A stretch of DNA of 64,000 nt from Phyllostachys edulis (Eukaryota > Streptophyta > Magnoliopsida > Poales > Poaceae). The stretch is taken from positions 58,216,611-58,280,610 of the forward strand of contig CM070548.1 of NCBI GenBank assembly GCA_036346405.1, given 5' to 3'. Positions 37,348-49,649 of the stretch are shown here, in pieces. The position numbers and the translations under genes were made by a program. The first letter of the stretch is position 1, and each line of letters starts with the position of its first letter. Under the pieces are notes generated by a model. That model saw only the letters and a program-made list of their open reading frames with translations, was not told the DNA's origin and made no database searches.

Positions 37348-38404
37348 CTAAAGAGGAGCTGGAAGGGACACCTGAGGTGGAGGAGGAGTCTGAGGAGGAG
37401 GATCTCTTGGTCTATACTCCTTATGCTCCATATCAAGAGGGAGATCAAAAGTAGTCATTCTCTTAATAAGCTTCATGATGTAGGGAGCAAAATAGATAGT
37501 CTTATTCTTATCTCCCTTAGAGGCAGCAATCTCCCTGATAATAAGATCTATGACATCAAATTTAGTGCCTTCCATAATGCACTTAACTACATTCCAAGCT
37601 CTTCTATGAATCTCATCATTGTTCCCACTCCTGGGGAAGAAAGTAGCTCTCATGATCCTGTTAACAATGCTGGGGAGAGGGAGCAATCCAGTTACCTTCC
37701 CAACAGTATAAGGATTATTCTGATCATAATATTCATCTACCTGAGTGAGAGCTAAGCATTCTTGAACATGTATGTTTATCCCATCTGACTCCCTTAAATT
37801 TAAAGCTAGCATGAAATCATTCTTAGAGGCTTCAAATTTTTCATGTCCTAACATCCAAACAAGATGATCATGCTCAGGGGATACATAAATTGTTGCATAA
37901 AATTGTCTGATGACCTTAACATGAAAGTTGCAACTCAGAGAGACCAAGGAATCTAAGCCTACTCTTCTGAACAGACGAAACAAACCATTGTAGACTGGAT
38001 TCTGTCCTAGATAACTCCACTTCACAAATCTATGATTAGCAAATTTCTTTTGAGCATAAATGATGTTATAGACATTCTGCTGAAATATAGTGTGAAACAT
38101 CCCCATGGTTGTATCTTTTTGGAATCTGAACTGGTTGATATGTCGTAAAGTAGTATACCTTTCACTTTTTAATCTTGGACACATCTAATCCAATGAATGG
38201 GGTTGGATCTGGAGCTACCTCCTCATCCTCATTCTCATCACCATCATCTGACCCTTCAAAATTCTCATCGCTGCCACTGTTATCGCTGTCACTCGCTGTT
38301 CTTTCTACTTCTGCATCTTGCATTTGTTCATCTGCTTCCTCAGGAAAGTCTTCAACAGTTGGACGAGGATGGGACGATCGACCAGCGGTGATCTTGCGCG
38401 GCAT
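37348..38404 (-). pseudogene. Envelope-position ORF of the SIRE-lineage element, one frameshift
   Basis: The first frame starts at ATG 38404, has an acidic stretch (many D/E/S, residues about 20-65) and stops at 38162. A second frame overlaps it and runs to 37348. The switch lies in a five-base A-run (38168-38172 as T on the plus strand), so one extra base explains the break. The second part (about 270 aa) resembles the plant retrotransposon-associated domain often labelled 'putative plant transposon protein', with GLLPLPSIVNRI and FAPYIMKLI segments and a proline-rich tail. Its place between the gag/pol zone and the polypurine tract is where some SIRE elements carry an extra ORF. I see no signal peptide or clear membrane anchor, so an envelope role is unproven. 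Confidence 0.55.
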
Positions 38405-40194
38405 GGTCGCTGAAATGGATTACAAGAATTGCAAAGATTGTCAAAGGATATTCAAGAAATGAATTAACAAAGCATTCAATTTGCCATCTCTCAGTTCTCT
38501 GTCACGGGCGGTCAGACCGCCAGGATGGGCGGTCAGACCGCCACTGACATAGAAGCAAACAGATTTTGGGAGAAAGCCCATAAATTTGCAATGTAGGTAA
38601 TGGCATAGTGAATACATGTTATTACATTCCTAATCCACTTGTAGGTCAAGGGTTTCCACCAATTTTGACAAAGATAGGGCATATGCAAGATAAACCCTAG
38701 AAATTTGGGGGAAAATCACAATGTGGATAGATTTGCAAGAATGAGTTGACGGATTACCAAGATAATAAGATGAGGAATCCGAGGAGATGAAGCCTTGAGG
38801 AAATTTGGGATCGAACTTGTCGGATTTTGACAGATACTCCCTCACCTAGGGTTTCAAGATTTGAGAGAATGAGTTAACCAAAACTCAATCTAATTGGAGG
38901 AATGGAGAGAGGAGGTGAGGGGGAACCTTAGGTTACCTTGGAGCCTCAAGAAGATGGCCGGAGAGGGAGATCCGTGCAGGAGATGATGATGCGGCTGAGA
39001 GCAAGGAGAGAGAGTGTGTTTTTCGGTTTGGTGGAGGAAGTGAGGAAAAATACCCCTTCAGGTGAAGTTATAAGTCCTCCACGCGAAATCGGTCGGATCA
39101 TTGGCACGGGCGGTCGATCACTAATATGGCCGGCCGACCGATTTTGTCTCGAACTCGACAAAGAAATTCAAAACAGGATTTTGGGAATTTGATTGAATTG
39201 TTGTACATTGCTCCAAATTTTCACACAATCAATCAAGCAAACATCTTTGGAGCATTTCCAACTAATATAGCCCTTTAAACTCCAAGTATTAAATAGTTAT
39301 TATGAATTAATCTTTTATTTTCACAAATAAAATCTTATTTTCAAGAACTTTCTTTAAAAGATCCAAATTGAGTAATTTAAGATATTTCAAGCAACCAATT
39401 GCATGTATCAGTCATTAATACCATTATGGACCTATTCAAGTGAATAATCTTGGCTCAAATGGCAAAACTCACTTAAGTGCTAGAAAGTGACCTTCTAGGT
39501 CAAACTAGAATTTTGGATGAATTTCAAAATCAAATAACTTTTGATAGGTTGGCCTTTTGAGAAACTTTTGAATACCAAAAATGTTTAGAATGACCAACTC
39601 TAGTTTTTTTTTCTTTTGGGAAGATTTTCAAATTCCTTTTAGAATAGATGTTACATAAAGATCTAGTTTAGGTCAAAAACAAGAAACTATGATCTACAAT
39701 TTTGGCTAGAAACTCATTTTTATTTGAAATAGGTTTTTCTTGAGCCAAAACCTTTGAAAAACATTTGTATACATTTTGCAATTAATTTTTCAAAGGATTA
39801 CTAATAGTTATGAAATTTTTGACTTTAGGCTAAAAGGCTTACTTTTGAAAAAACAATACTAGCACTTAATTTCTTTGGGCACATTTAGAGATGTGATATA
39901 CATGGTTATGATTTAGCACTCCCCCTTAATGTGCCACATCTATCTTGCTCAAGATTTCAATAAACAAGCTTTAGCACAAGAGCAAGAACAACCATTTTAA
40001 GATTTTACAAGAAAGCAACCTACACAAGGCATAAGGGCTAGATACTTCAATATAAATACTTGTTACCGAGATAGCATTGGTTTATGATATGAATTTATCT
40101 TCCTCAAGCTTGGCTCCATATTTGCATACGATGGAATCCACCTCTTTATGAGTGAGCCAAACCTCCAATACTTCTCCAAGTACTTATTTAACAT

Positions 40195-40364
40195 TTAAGC
40201 ACCTTTTGGTACCCACACTTGGTTGGGTCCTTGAATGGCCCTAGCATTAGTTTTATGTAAGCTAACATTCCTAGCAAACACATTGCCATATTTATCCTTC
40301 CTAAGCAAATAATGATTGTTATAAATAATTGGCTTAGGAGTGATACCTTTGGGACATTCCTTAC
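40195..40364 (-). pseudogene. SIRE-type gag C-terminal remnant
   Basis: A minus-strand frame ends with GPNQVWVPKG-like sequence, characteristic of the region just before protease in SIRE gag-pol. It stops soon after, with no protease. Its other side abuts the TGTCGG start of the Ty3-type fragment at 40365. Confidence 0.5.
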
Positions 40365-42278
40365 TGTCGGTGTTTTAGAACCGAACTTACGTAAAGATTG
40401 TTTGATTCGGGGGGTCTCCTAGAATGGAATCACGCAGAGAGATTGACACGGGATTTTTATATGTGTTCGTGCCTTCTCCAGAGAGAATAAGAACCCTACT
40501 CCTGTGTGTATGGTATTGAGTATATTCTAACAATCGGGGAAAAACTAAGACTATTACAGATAGTGATTGTATTCCCGATGGCCCGATTGCTCCTCCCTCC
40601 TTTCTCTCGATTGTCGCTTTTTATAGTACGTGAAGGAGCGGCGCATACTCCAGTGAAGCGGCGCCTCATCACATCCCGTGAACGGACGACGTTGGTAATA
40701 ATTACGGTGTATTAACTCCTCCACGCCGCTCAACACTATATACCGTAGATAATGGAGTATTACGTACATTACTTCGCAGAGTAACAACAGATGATGACTA
40801 TTTGAATCCCTTAATCAATTGGGCCCACTTGTCCGTAGGTTTAATTGATCATAAAGTGGTCGAGATGACCTAGTCGAGAAGAACTTACGACCATGAGGTA
40901 GTCGTAGCAAGACTTACGACTATTGGGGTAGTCGTAGCATAACTTACGACTATGGGGGTGGTCGTAGAAGAACTTACGACCACCCAAAGAGGCTCTTCGC
41001 TATAACATTAAGGGTATATTCAGGACCATATGACGCCATATTTACCTATAATAAGAATTATAGATAAAAGATAAAATGAGGATTATTATATCCTCGCCAT
41101 CTAGCCCCCAAACTTCAAGTGAAAGCAACTTACTTGGTAGATGGTCTTACGACCACGAGAGGTCGAGAAAGATAGTCAAGGAAAACTCTTCGTTATTAGT
41201 ATACTATTTTGACCGAAATATGCTTGGTCAAGAAGATTACCTACGACTATCAAGTAGTCGTAAAAGCATTCCTACGATCACGAGGTGGTCGTAGTATAGT
41301 GATTGGAAGAAATAACTTTCCGATTATCGTTTCCTTTGGTTGAAAAAACTCTAACCAAGGAAGTAATTTCGCTTGAGGTGTAAAAGCAAACCTGATTTTC
41401 TCGAACGGACACACTGGGGAATCTCAAACGACGCCTGCTAGCCTGTTCAAGAAGCGTTCTCGAGACGGTGGCGACTTTGAATGTCACGCCCCGGCTCAAG
41501 GTACGCTAGCTATAAATACTTACCGGGGTAAGACTTAGGATTCACACTTTTCCTCAAATTATCCCATTGCTCATCAAGTTCTTGTCTTCTCGCCACCAAC
41601 TCAATCAAGAATCTCCCCTTTGATAGAAATGGCCGGAGAGTCTCCGAGTGGGCGAATCGAGATGGATATGGCGAAGATGGAAGCCCTTGTCAAAGCCGAA
41701 GATTCTCGAGAGCATTCTTGTGGAGTGGTTCCTGCGAACAAGCAAAGAACTACCGTCGGGGAGGATGGACAAATTCCGCCTTCCAGCGTCATCGGAGTGT
41801 GGTCTTCGACACTGCCACCCCTTTCACACTCATACTCGAGCATTTTGGAGTGGAATTGGTGAATCTTGGTCCTAATTCCATCACCATGCTGAGCGTATTT
41901 GTATATCTGTGTGAGGCGTACCTGGGAATTCCAACGGATCTTGAGCTTTTTCAGTATTTCTACGGAATGGCTCGACAATCTGGGATAGCTGGAAGTTGTG
42001 GTTTGAAGCTCCATGACGGGAAGTCGAAGGAGTATATTCAGATGTTCACTTGGTCCTCATGGCCGTTGTGGAGGAAGAGGTGGTTTTACTGGAAAGTAAC
42101 CTCCGAAGATAGTCTTACCTTCGAAGGGAAGGCTGCCGAAAAGAAAGCTTCCTAGGATTCGACTCCCCAAGATATCAGTCGAATTGCCCCCTATATTCAA
42201 TCCATCAAGGATTTGAAAGCAGAGGGGTTGACTGGATGGCATGTGGTGAAGGATTTCATCACACGTCGAATTAGTCCT
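40365..42278 (+). mobile_element. Truncated Ty3/gypsy-type fragment: LTR plus gag start
   Basis: It starts TGTCGGTGTT like a grass Ty3 LTR, with a TATAAATA-like box near 41509. The LTR carries repeated TTACGAC...GTCGTA quasi-palindromes (40.87-41.29 kb). A gag-like protein starts at ATG 41629; FVYLCEAYLGIP near 41.9 kb and the following sequence match the 'putative gypsy type transposon' domain. That frame has a shift near 41.78 kb and a TAG at 42153. It ends abruptly near 42.28 kb against SIRE gag on the opposite strand, with a few bases shared at the junction. There is no right LTR and no duplication. Confidence 0.7.
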
Positions 42279-42545
42279 TTGAACGTTCTTAAGATCACAT
42301 ATGGCATCAAACACATCTACACTCAAAGCACTAAATAAAGCGTTAATTGCTTGAGCGTTGAGATGTAGACATTTCTCTTCCTCATTTGTTGGAGCAAATT
42401 GATCCAATGGAGGAGAAAAGCCAACATCTACAATCCGTCATATATTTAGGCCCATGGCCTTAAAATAACATGACATGCGGATTTTCCAATGAGCATAATT
42501 TGTGCCATCAAATTTAGGTGCTTGTTGCCATCCTTTACTCTCTAG
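42279..42545 (-). pseudogene. SIRE-type gag N-terminal remnant
   Basis: On the minus strand it shows FDGTNYAHWKIRM and later EEEKCLHLNAQAINAL, typical of the N-terminal half of Copia gag (DUF4219/UBN2). An in-frame TGA stands where a Trp is usual (near 42.44 kb). It ends at the Ty3-type fragment junction. Confidence 0.75.
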
Positions 42546-42570
42546 ACGGTTAAGTCTAATAAAATGAGAG

Positions 42571-42587
42571 ACCAATCTCTAATACCA
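42571..42587 (-). promoter_or_regulatory. Primer binding site of the SIRE-lineage element
   Basis: The minus-strand sequence TGGTATTAGAGATTGGT, two bases inside the LTR, is an initiator Met-tRNA type site with a C-to-T change from the usual TGGTATCAGAG. Confidence 0.8.
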
Positions 42588-42589
42588 CT

Positions 42590-45470
42590 TGTAAGATCGA
42601 GGTGGCCGACTAGAGGGGGGGTGAATAGGCGTTTTAAAAACTTCTTTGGCTAAAACCGATTTCTAATGCGGAAGCTAATACAAATACGATTTTGCACAAT
42701 TAAAGCCTAAAACAACTAGGTTCACCTAAGTGCACCAACAATATGAGACTATATAAATGATAGCAATCATACACATACAATTAAGCAATTTAAATACAAG
42801 TAATGTAAATTGCACAAGTAATCAAACCACAAGAGACACGGCGATGTTTTCCCGTGATGATCGGAGACTTGCCGATCTCCTCTAATCCACGTTGAGGCAA
42901 GCCCAAACTAATTGGATCGGCTCCACGAATTGAGCACCCGTCTCCGAGGTAAGTCCAACCACTTGGACCGGTTCCAAACCGAACCAACACCTCGCTCCAC
43001 TAGGGTTGCTCTTTCCTCCACTCTGGAGATGACGAGCACCACACCACTCACAAACCGTCTGGTTCTTCTCACAATCTTCTTTGAGAAGCTCACCAGCGCA
43101 ACGACGCCACCACGCCGTCTAGGTGTCGGCAAACACCAAGAGTAACAAGTCTCCAACGCTCACTTGAACCAATCAAGTTCTAAGCTCAAATGGATACGAA
43201 ATCCACTACCTAAGGCAACACATGCACTTAGGGTTTGCTCTCTAACCTCACTAAGTGCAACACATGCACAAAAGAGAATGAGAGGCTTGCTCTTTCCTCA
43301 AAGGAATGTCTAGGGCCACCAGCACACCACCAGCAAGCTCTCCCAACCGGCCAAGGTGGCTTTATATAGCCCACACTCAAAAACTAGCCGTTGGGGAAAG
43401 ATTCCAGAGAATCTGGACAAAATCGGTATGACCGCCATGTAATGGCCGGTCTAACCGCCCTTAGCTACAAATGCTATAAAACTAGCCGTTGAGCTCAAGG
43501 CCGGTCTGACCGCTAACTAATGGCCGGTCAGACCGCCCACCGGTCAGACCGCCCAAAACACGCCGATCAGACCGCTCCATAAAAAAGTGGCTAAGGACCA
43601 GAAAAAGCACATCTCGAAAGTCGACCGGTCTCCGACTGGAGGTCCGTTAGATCAAGATCAACAACACCGATCAGACCACTCCACAAGCGGTCGATCATTG
43701 ATATCAAGGCGGTCACCAAACCAGCGACCAACAAGTGCATTTTGATTTTTCCACAACTCAAATTTGCAAAAACACATTTTGATAATTTGATGCAAGATGC
43801 ACACAAGGTTAAAGACAAGACTCTCAACAAGTTGCAAAACACATTTGCCAACTTGTAGAATCAATGCCTCAAATTGCATTCCGCTTCAACTCAATTTGCA
43901 AAACACATTTGCCAAATTGACACGCGATGCAAACAGGATTCAAGTGAGATTCTCAACAAGTTGCAAAACACATTTGCCAACTTATAGAATCACACTACAA
44001 GGAATAAGGTACATGGACTTACACCATTTGCAAAACACATTCGCAAACTTAAGTCACATGCTACAAGGGTTATCCATGAGCCACAACTATTTGCAAACAC
44101 ATTCGCAAATATTGGCAACATGTTAAGATGAGCTAGAGCAAACACAATGAGCTATCAACACATGACTAACTCAAGCTACTAGTCAAGGACCTCTCTTAAT
44201 AGTACTGCAACCTATACTAGCAATCCGGTCTTCCAACCAAACACCAAGACCGGTAAAAGACTAGGAACACATCCTTAGCCCTAGCTAGTCATACCTTTGC
44301 CTTGAGCAACCACTTGAAGCTTGATGACGCACATCCTTGCTTCAACTTCGAGTTCTTGACTTGATATGCATCAACTCATGATGCATCCTTCACTTGACTT
44401 CCATCAACACATGATGGGTCTTCATTTGATTTGATGATCAACTCATGATCATCTCCTCTTCTTGAACTTGATACACATCAACATATGATGCATCATTTAC
44501 TCCAAGCTCTTGACTTCAATATCATCAACACATGATAATCTTCTTCAACTATAGAACTCAACCTATTCATCCAACTCATGGAAAATGTTAGTTCTATAAT
44601 ATGATTATCATTAATTACCACGTCATACGATTAACTCATAATGGTGGGACAAGATACCACAATCTTTCCCTCTTTGGTAATTGATGATAATCACTTCAAT
44701 TGCAAGTAATTGAATGTAGATTGGTATGAGTATATAGGCACTACACAAGTTGTATATACTCATAGGATATGTGAGCACACAAGTCTCATATACACACATG
44801 AATATATTAACTACACAAGTTAGATATATTCAAGGATATGTGAGAGCACATGAACTACACAAGTTTTGTTTTACTCACATATAAGTATACTTAGACTACA
44901 CAAGTCTTATATACTCATATGAATATATTAACTATGTAAGTTAAATATATTCACAGGATATGTTTCAAAGTAAAGATCCCAAATATGTGGAAACAGGACT
45001 ATGGATCAATACTAATGAAACCTCAAAATATAGAATGAACTACCCTTATATGTGTGCATACATGAATATGTAGTAAGAACATATGCACATATTTAGGTTA
45101 ATTCTTTTGGTGAAGTTCAACCTATATTTTGGATCCGAGGAATGCAGCAGGGTATAAGAATACAAAGTAGAATGCATACCTCTTTTGTTCTTTATATCCA
45201 AACGAGACTAATTATGAAATATAACAATAAGAGAGTTAGTCTCACAAATAGATTTGTCATTATAAATGCATACCTATTTGGATTTTTCCTTTTGTTTATC
45301 CAATGAATTTGATTTGTCATTAATCACATACATGTCTTGATGATTATCACCTTTATATGCAATTTAGACTAAACAATAAGTATATCAAGAAACATGTTAG
45401 TCTCACAAATAGGCTTGTCATTAATCACCAAAACACTCCTTTAAAATATAATGACGGGCTAGATTCTTCG
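42590..45470 (-). repeat. 5' LTR of the SIRE-lineage element
   Basis: It starts TGTAAGATCG next to the primer site and ends CTAGATTCTTCG; the partner copy ends TTCA. It is slightly longer than the 33.07-kb copy because of extra GGTCTAACCGCC-type repeat units near 43.43-43.47 kb. Confidence 0.88.
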
Positions 45471-45744
45471 GCAACCCGCTGCACTTGCACCCCTAGGTGA
45501 GTACCATCGAAGCGGATGGCACGGCATGGCTAGTGAAACAGTGTTATTGTATACGGTGTGAATAGTGAATGGTACAATTGTACATATGACGTGAACTAAT
45601 GTGGATACTGGATGCAGTGAAAACAAAAACTCTGGCCTGGCCCATCCATGGTTGAACTGGATTTTTATTTTTATTGTAGCAGGATGTTTATTTGTTGCAC
45701 CAAGAAATTCGTACTTGTTGCATCGAGTTGTGGGTTTGTTATAA

Positions 45745-46030
45745 ATTTTATTATTATTTAATATTTTTTAATAATATTTTAAAGTTGATCCTTCGTTAAC
45801 TTTATTTCCAATTCTGATTCTTTTGTTCGCGCTATGACCTGTGGCGTGGGCAAATAGTGCTATCACGCCACCGATGTCGGCGTGGCCAAACCTGCCACGC
45901 AAGCCTCGTGGGCACGCCGTGCCAACGTGGAGGGCATGTGTGTGGCAGTTGTCACGCCCGCACTCATGGCGTAATGAGTTAGCTTGTCACGCCAACTCTA
46001 TGCCCCATCCACATTTTTTATGCATGTAGT
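45745..46030 (+). repeat. Dispersed GTCACGCC-rich repeat, copy 1
   Basis: An edge resembling AACTTTATTTCCAATTCTGA (45.80 kb) is followed by a cluster of GGCGTGAC/GTCACGCC-type motifs in both orientations. A copy with the same edge lies inverted at about 59.93-60.24 kb, and a similar motif cluster lies at 49.43-49.6 kb after the MULE transposase. Confidence 0.5.
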
Positions 46031-47140
46031 GGAGTAAAGCCTAGGTAAGCCTAGTTCTTGTTATTTTTAACATCTTGTAACTGATTGAGTATGCATCACT
46101 AAATATCGCATATACTTCAGCATTCAATTTGGAAAGCCACAATGAAATGCATTTCATTCCTACATCCAAAAGGAAACTACAGCAGAAAAAATCACCTACA
46201 TTAGAATGGTAATGAATATTATTCGTCTAGTTTAATCAAGTCATGTCATTTAACTAAAGTTCATTCCATTCATTGACTAAAAACATGCCTAAATTACAAC
46301 TCACTAACATTCAAGACTAAAACATTTGAAAATACCTTTTGCGTAGGGGTTTGAAGTGTGATATAGATTTTGATAGCATCTAATCATCTGTGTTATATAA
46401 TTTTTACAAAATAGCGCTGGATGTTTAACTAAACATATACAAAGCAAGTTGTAGAACATAATATGTTTGATAGCTTCCTCGGTTGGATGTTTTTAGAACA
46501 TACATATGAGAAACAAGTTGTAGAACATAGGGGTTTCAAGTGTGATAGAGACTCTGATAGCATCTCATCATATGTTTGATAGCTTGCTCGGTTGGATTTT
46601 TAAATCTCAATTCTTTAAAATGTCCGAGAATTTAATTTAGATTCTTCATGGACAACAAAGAACTGCCACCAAGTAGGGAAAAAGATAAGACATTAATGCC
46701 TCGAGTGGTCAAGAAAATTCAGCACCACGAGCTCCACATGACAACATGTAGATAATTTTAGAGAGCAAGTTTGCCTACATCATACAGACTACTGTCATAT
46801 GTTTATTATTTGTGATGTAGGCCACCAACATGTACATAATTTTAACTCTATTTCTCTAAGTTCATTTCAGAAATTGACAAGTTAATGTCCCACAGGACAA
46901 AAAACACAACAATAATCCATAAGCTCTAGTATGGAACATGTGGCATGCATGCCTCATGACCACAAGACAATACCACTGTAAATAAGTAATCCGCATTTTG
47001 CTCAAGCTATCACTTGATGTCCTCGAAAATTAGTATACCAAAAATAAATTGTGAAAGGACCTCTATAGTACTTGTGGCAGTTCGTACCTATGGCATGTAT
47101 TACTGACCTTTCAATGTTTTGTTCGCATTGTTGGATGTAG
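46031..47140. other. 5' flank of the MULE transposase remnant
   Basis: There is no gene. A diverged direct duplication of about 150 bp is visible at 46.34-46.6 kb (units with AAGTTGTAGAACATA and TTTGATAGCTT). The sequence is otherwise AT-rich and may be the 5' part of the MULE. Confidence 0.4.
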
Positions 47141-49420
47141 ATGGATAAAGTTGTATGTGTTTGTACTGGTGGGCCGGTTAACCAAACGGGTAATGGTGCG
47201 GACTTTGGTGGCATGGAAGTGACCGTTCTTATGTTTCGAGAATCTCTAGCCTTTTGAACTCTTCTGACGAGGATTAAGTCGATCTTTGGATGGGATGAGC
47301 CCGGGATCGTTGTCGGAATACAGGGGCGATATGACGCTAGGCTGGGTTCTAAGGTGCACGCCTTGTTGATGTCAATCTCGTCCGACGATGATGGGGACAC
47401 GTACAAGGAGGTTGTGCTCGCATCTTAGGTCCAGTCGTTGGAGGTTGCGGTGGAGAGGACAATCATTATTGGGAATTTGTGAAATAATTTAGATGTGATG
47501 AATGGCAACATGGAGGAACTAGAATCCGCTCTCGATCTTTCGCAAGGCCCCCCAATGGAGGAGCAACCGTCCCAAGAGTTCATTAGCGTCGGTCTTAACA
47601 ACGATGCCCCTCCCCCCCCCATTGGTGGATCTGTCATATGTGTCTGTTTCTTCACCCGCACTGTAATGAACAACAAGCTTGAGGAGGAGGTGTTCCAATA
47701 TGGAATAACCGATGACATTGAGTCCGACGAAGGTTGGAGCTCGACCGAAAACGAAGCTCCCGCTCCGCTTTTCTCCTCTGACGAAGGCCGTGTTCTTCGC
47801 AGTGTAATGGGTGAGGTCCCGTCGGTGCATGCATTCGAGGATGTCAGAATGGTTGATAATGCGGTCTATGCAAACGGGTTGAAGAGCAAAAATGGCATTG
47901 CGGACCCGAGAATGACCCAATACGCAAGAACATGTTGTTTTCAAGCATGGAGGATATGAAGGTTTGGTTGCAAGAATACTCAATGTGGCACCATCATCCA
48001 TTTGTAGTGCAACACTTCAATGTGAACAAGAGGTATACCGTGAGGTACGAAAGGGGGTGTGAATGAAAGGTCTGGGGGTGCAAAACTAGGGACAAGCAAT
48101 GGAAAATAGCGAATGTAAAGCAGCCTCACTCTTGTGGGACTACACGAGTGTCTGGGGAGGACCTTTAGGCGACCGCTAATTTCATTGCAAGGCGCATTAC
48201 TGGGGTTGTGGCTGTCGCCATCCTCATTGAGGTTATCTTTGGGTTCATTAAGTACCGCGTGAAGTACAGAAAAACATGGAGGGCAAAGCAGAGAGCAATG
48301 CAGTTACTATGGGATGATTGGAAGGAGGCTTACGGGGTTGCTTCCTCGAATCCTAACCGCTATGAAGGCCAAGAATCTAGGTATGGAGTTTTATCCTTAG
48401 CACGGGAATCGAACGGAACCCGATGGAGGGATTATGAAACATGTTCCCGGGCGGGTGTACTGGTCCTTTGGGCAATGCAAAGAGCCTTCAAGCATTGCAG
48501 ACATGTCTTATTAGTTGATGCCACATTCCTAATCGGGAAGTACTATGGTGCCTTGATGCTCACGCGTGGGTATTGATGCGGAGCACCAGCTGATTCCATT
48601 AGCATTCGCACTGATAGAGGGTGAGAACAATGCAAGCTGGCAATGGTTCATGGATATAGTCGTCTACGCCTCGTTGGGCCTGGACGGTGGGTTTGCATCA
48701 TCTCAGACAGGCACAGCGACATTCTGAATGCTGTGAAGAGCAAACTTGACGGACACCTGGGTGTGCTGTATAGGTGGTGCATGCGTCACTTAGCGGCAAA
48801 TTTCTTTAAGCAATGCAGTAGGGAAGATCTCACAAGAAAGTTCAAGCTGTTGTGCGGGTGTTTGGAGAAGAGGGACTTCAAGGTCGAGTTGATGGAGCTG
48901 AGGAGACTGACCAAAGAATAAGAGAATAAGTAGTTGGATGAGGTCTTGCAGCAGAAGACGAAGTGGGCACAGGCATACGATGAAGGTGGCTGTATGTATA
49001 GTATGATGACAACGAACATCTCGGATGTATTCAACAACGTTATTAAGGGCATCCATGCTATGCCCATATCGGCTATCTTGGAGTACTCATTTAGGAAGAC
49101 CAACTCATACTTTGTGGATTGGTGGACCCGTGCAAGGGATGCATACAATGCCAGCGAGCATTGGGGTGCGGTTGCTGCCAAACATCTTTCTATGGTGGAG
49201 GAAGAGTCTTGCAATCAGGAGGTGAAGGAATACGATCCGACTTTGCATATCTACGTCGTCAAGGCAGCTGAGGGCACATCGATTGGTGGCGAGTGTTATG
49301 GTGGCCGAAACCATAGACTCAACCTGACTGTGGGAGATTGTACTTGCATGGTCTCGGCTTTGCTACATCTACCATGATCTCACATCATCACCATTTGTCG
49401 CGTGCGCGGTGTAAGTCACC
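47141..49420 (+). pseudogene. MULE (MuDR-type) transposase, decayed
   Basis: The frame from ATG 47141 has CTGGPVNQ, like the start of many grass MULE proteins. A MuDR-type DNA-binding region follows (about 47.93-48.15 kb; the usual C...C...H-x-C pattern is partly visible). The MULE catalytic domain is at 48.2-48.8 kb, with VDATFLIGKYYG (first Asp) and SDRHSDIL (second Asp), then RWCMRHLAANF. A SWIM finger begins CTC near 49.34 kb, but the Cys expected just before S-H is a stop (TGA 49375). Other breaks: TGA near 47.23 kb, TGA near 48.06 kb, TAG near 48.17 kb, and frameshifts near 47.93, 48.57 and 48.66 kb. It is no longer an active transposase. Confidence 0.85.
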
Positions 49421-49649
49421 TTTCTAACACCTACATGGGTCTTGGCGTGACAGGACTTAGCACCAAATTGAAGATGGGTGCAATCTCCTCTGGAACTACC
49501 CAAGCCCTAGCGTGGCAACACGGTTATGCCACGCCAGGGCTTATGGCATGACAAAGCAGTCCTGTCACGCTAGGAGGCATGGCGTGATAGTACATGCCAC
49601 CAGAGAACAGGGTTGCAATTGCTCAGGAACTGCCCAACCCAAAACACTA

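Larger units (their letters stand above)
33068..45470 (-). mobile_element. SIRE-lineage Copia element lacking a recognisable pol
   Basis: Two same-direction LTRs of about 2.87 kb enclose 6.65 kb. In element orientation (right to left): LTR, primer site, gag start, a foreign Ty3-type fragment, gag end, non-coding sequence, an envelope-position ORF, polypurine tract, LTR. No reverse transcriptase, RNase H or integrase is recognisable, so mobility would need proteins supplied elsewhere. The outer flanks do not match (CAGAA left, GCAAC right), and the extreme left LTR bases (33068-33072) differ from the right copy, so an end deletion or recombination between two elements is likely. Confidence 0.75.
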
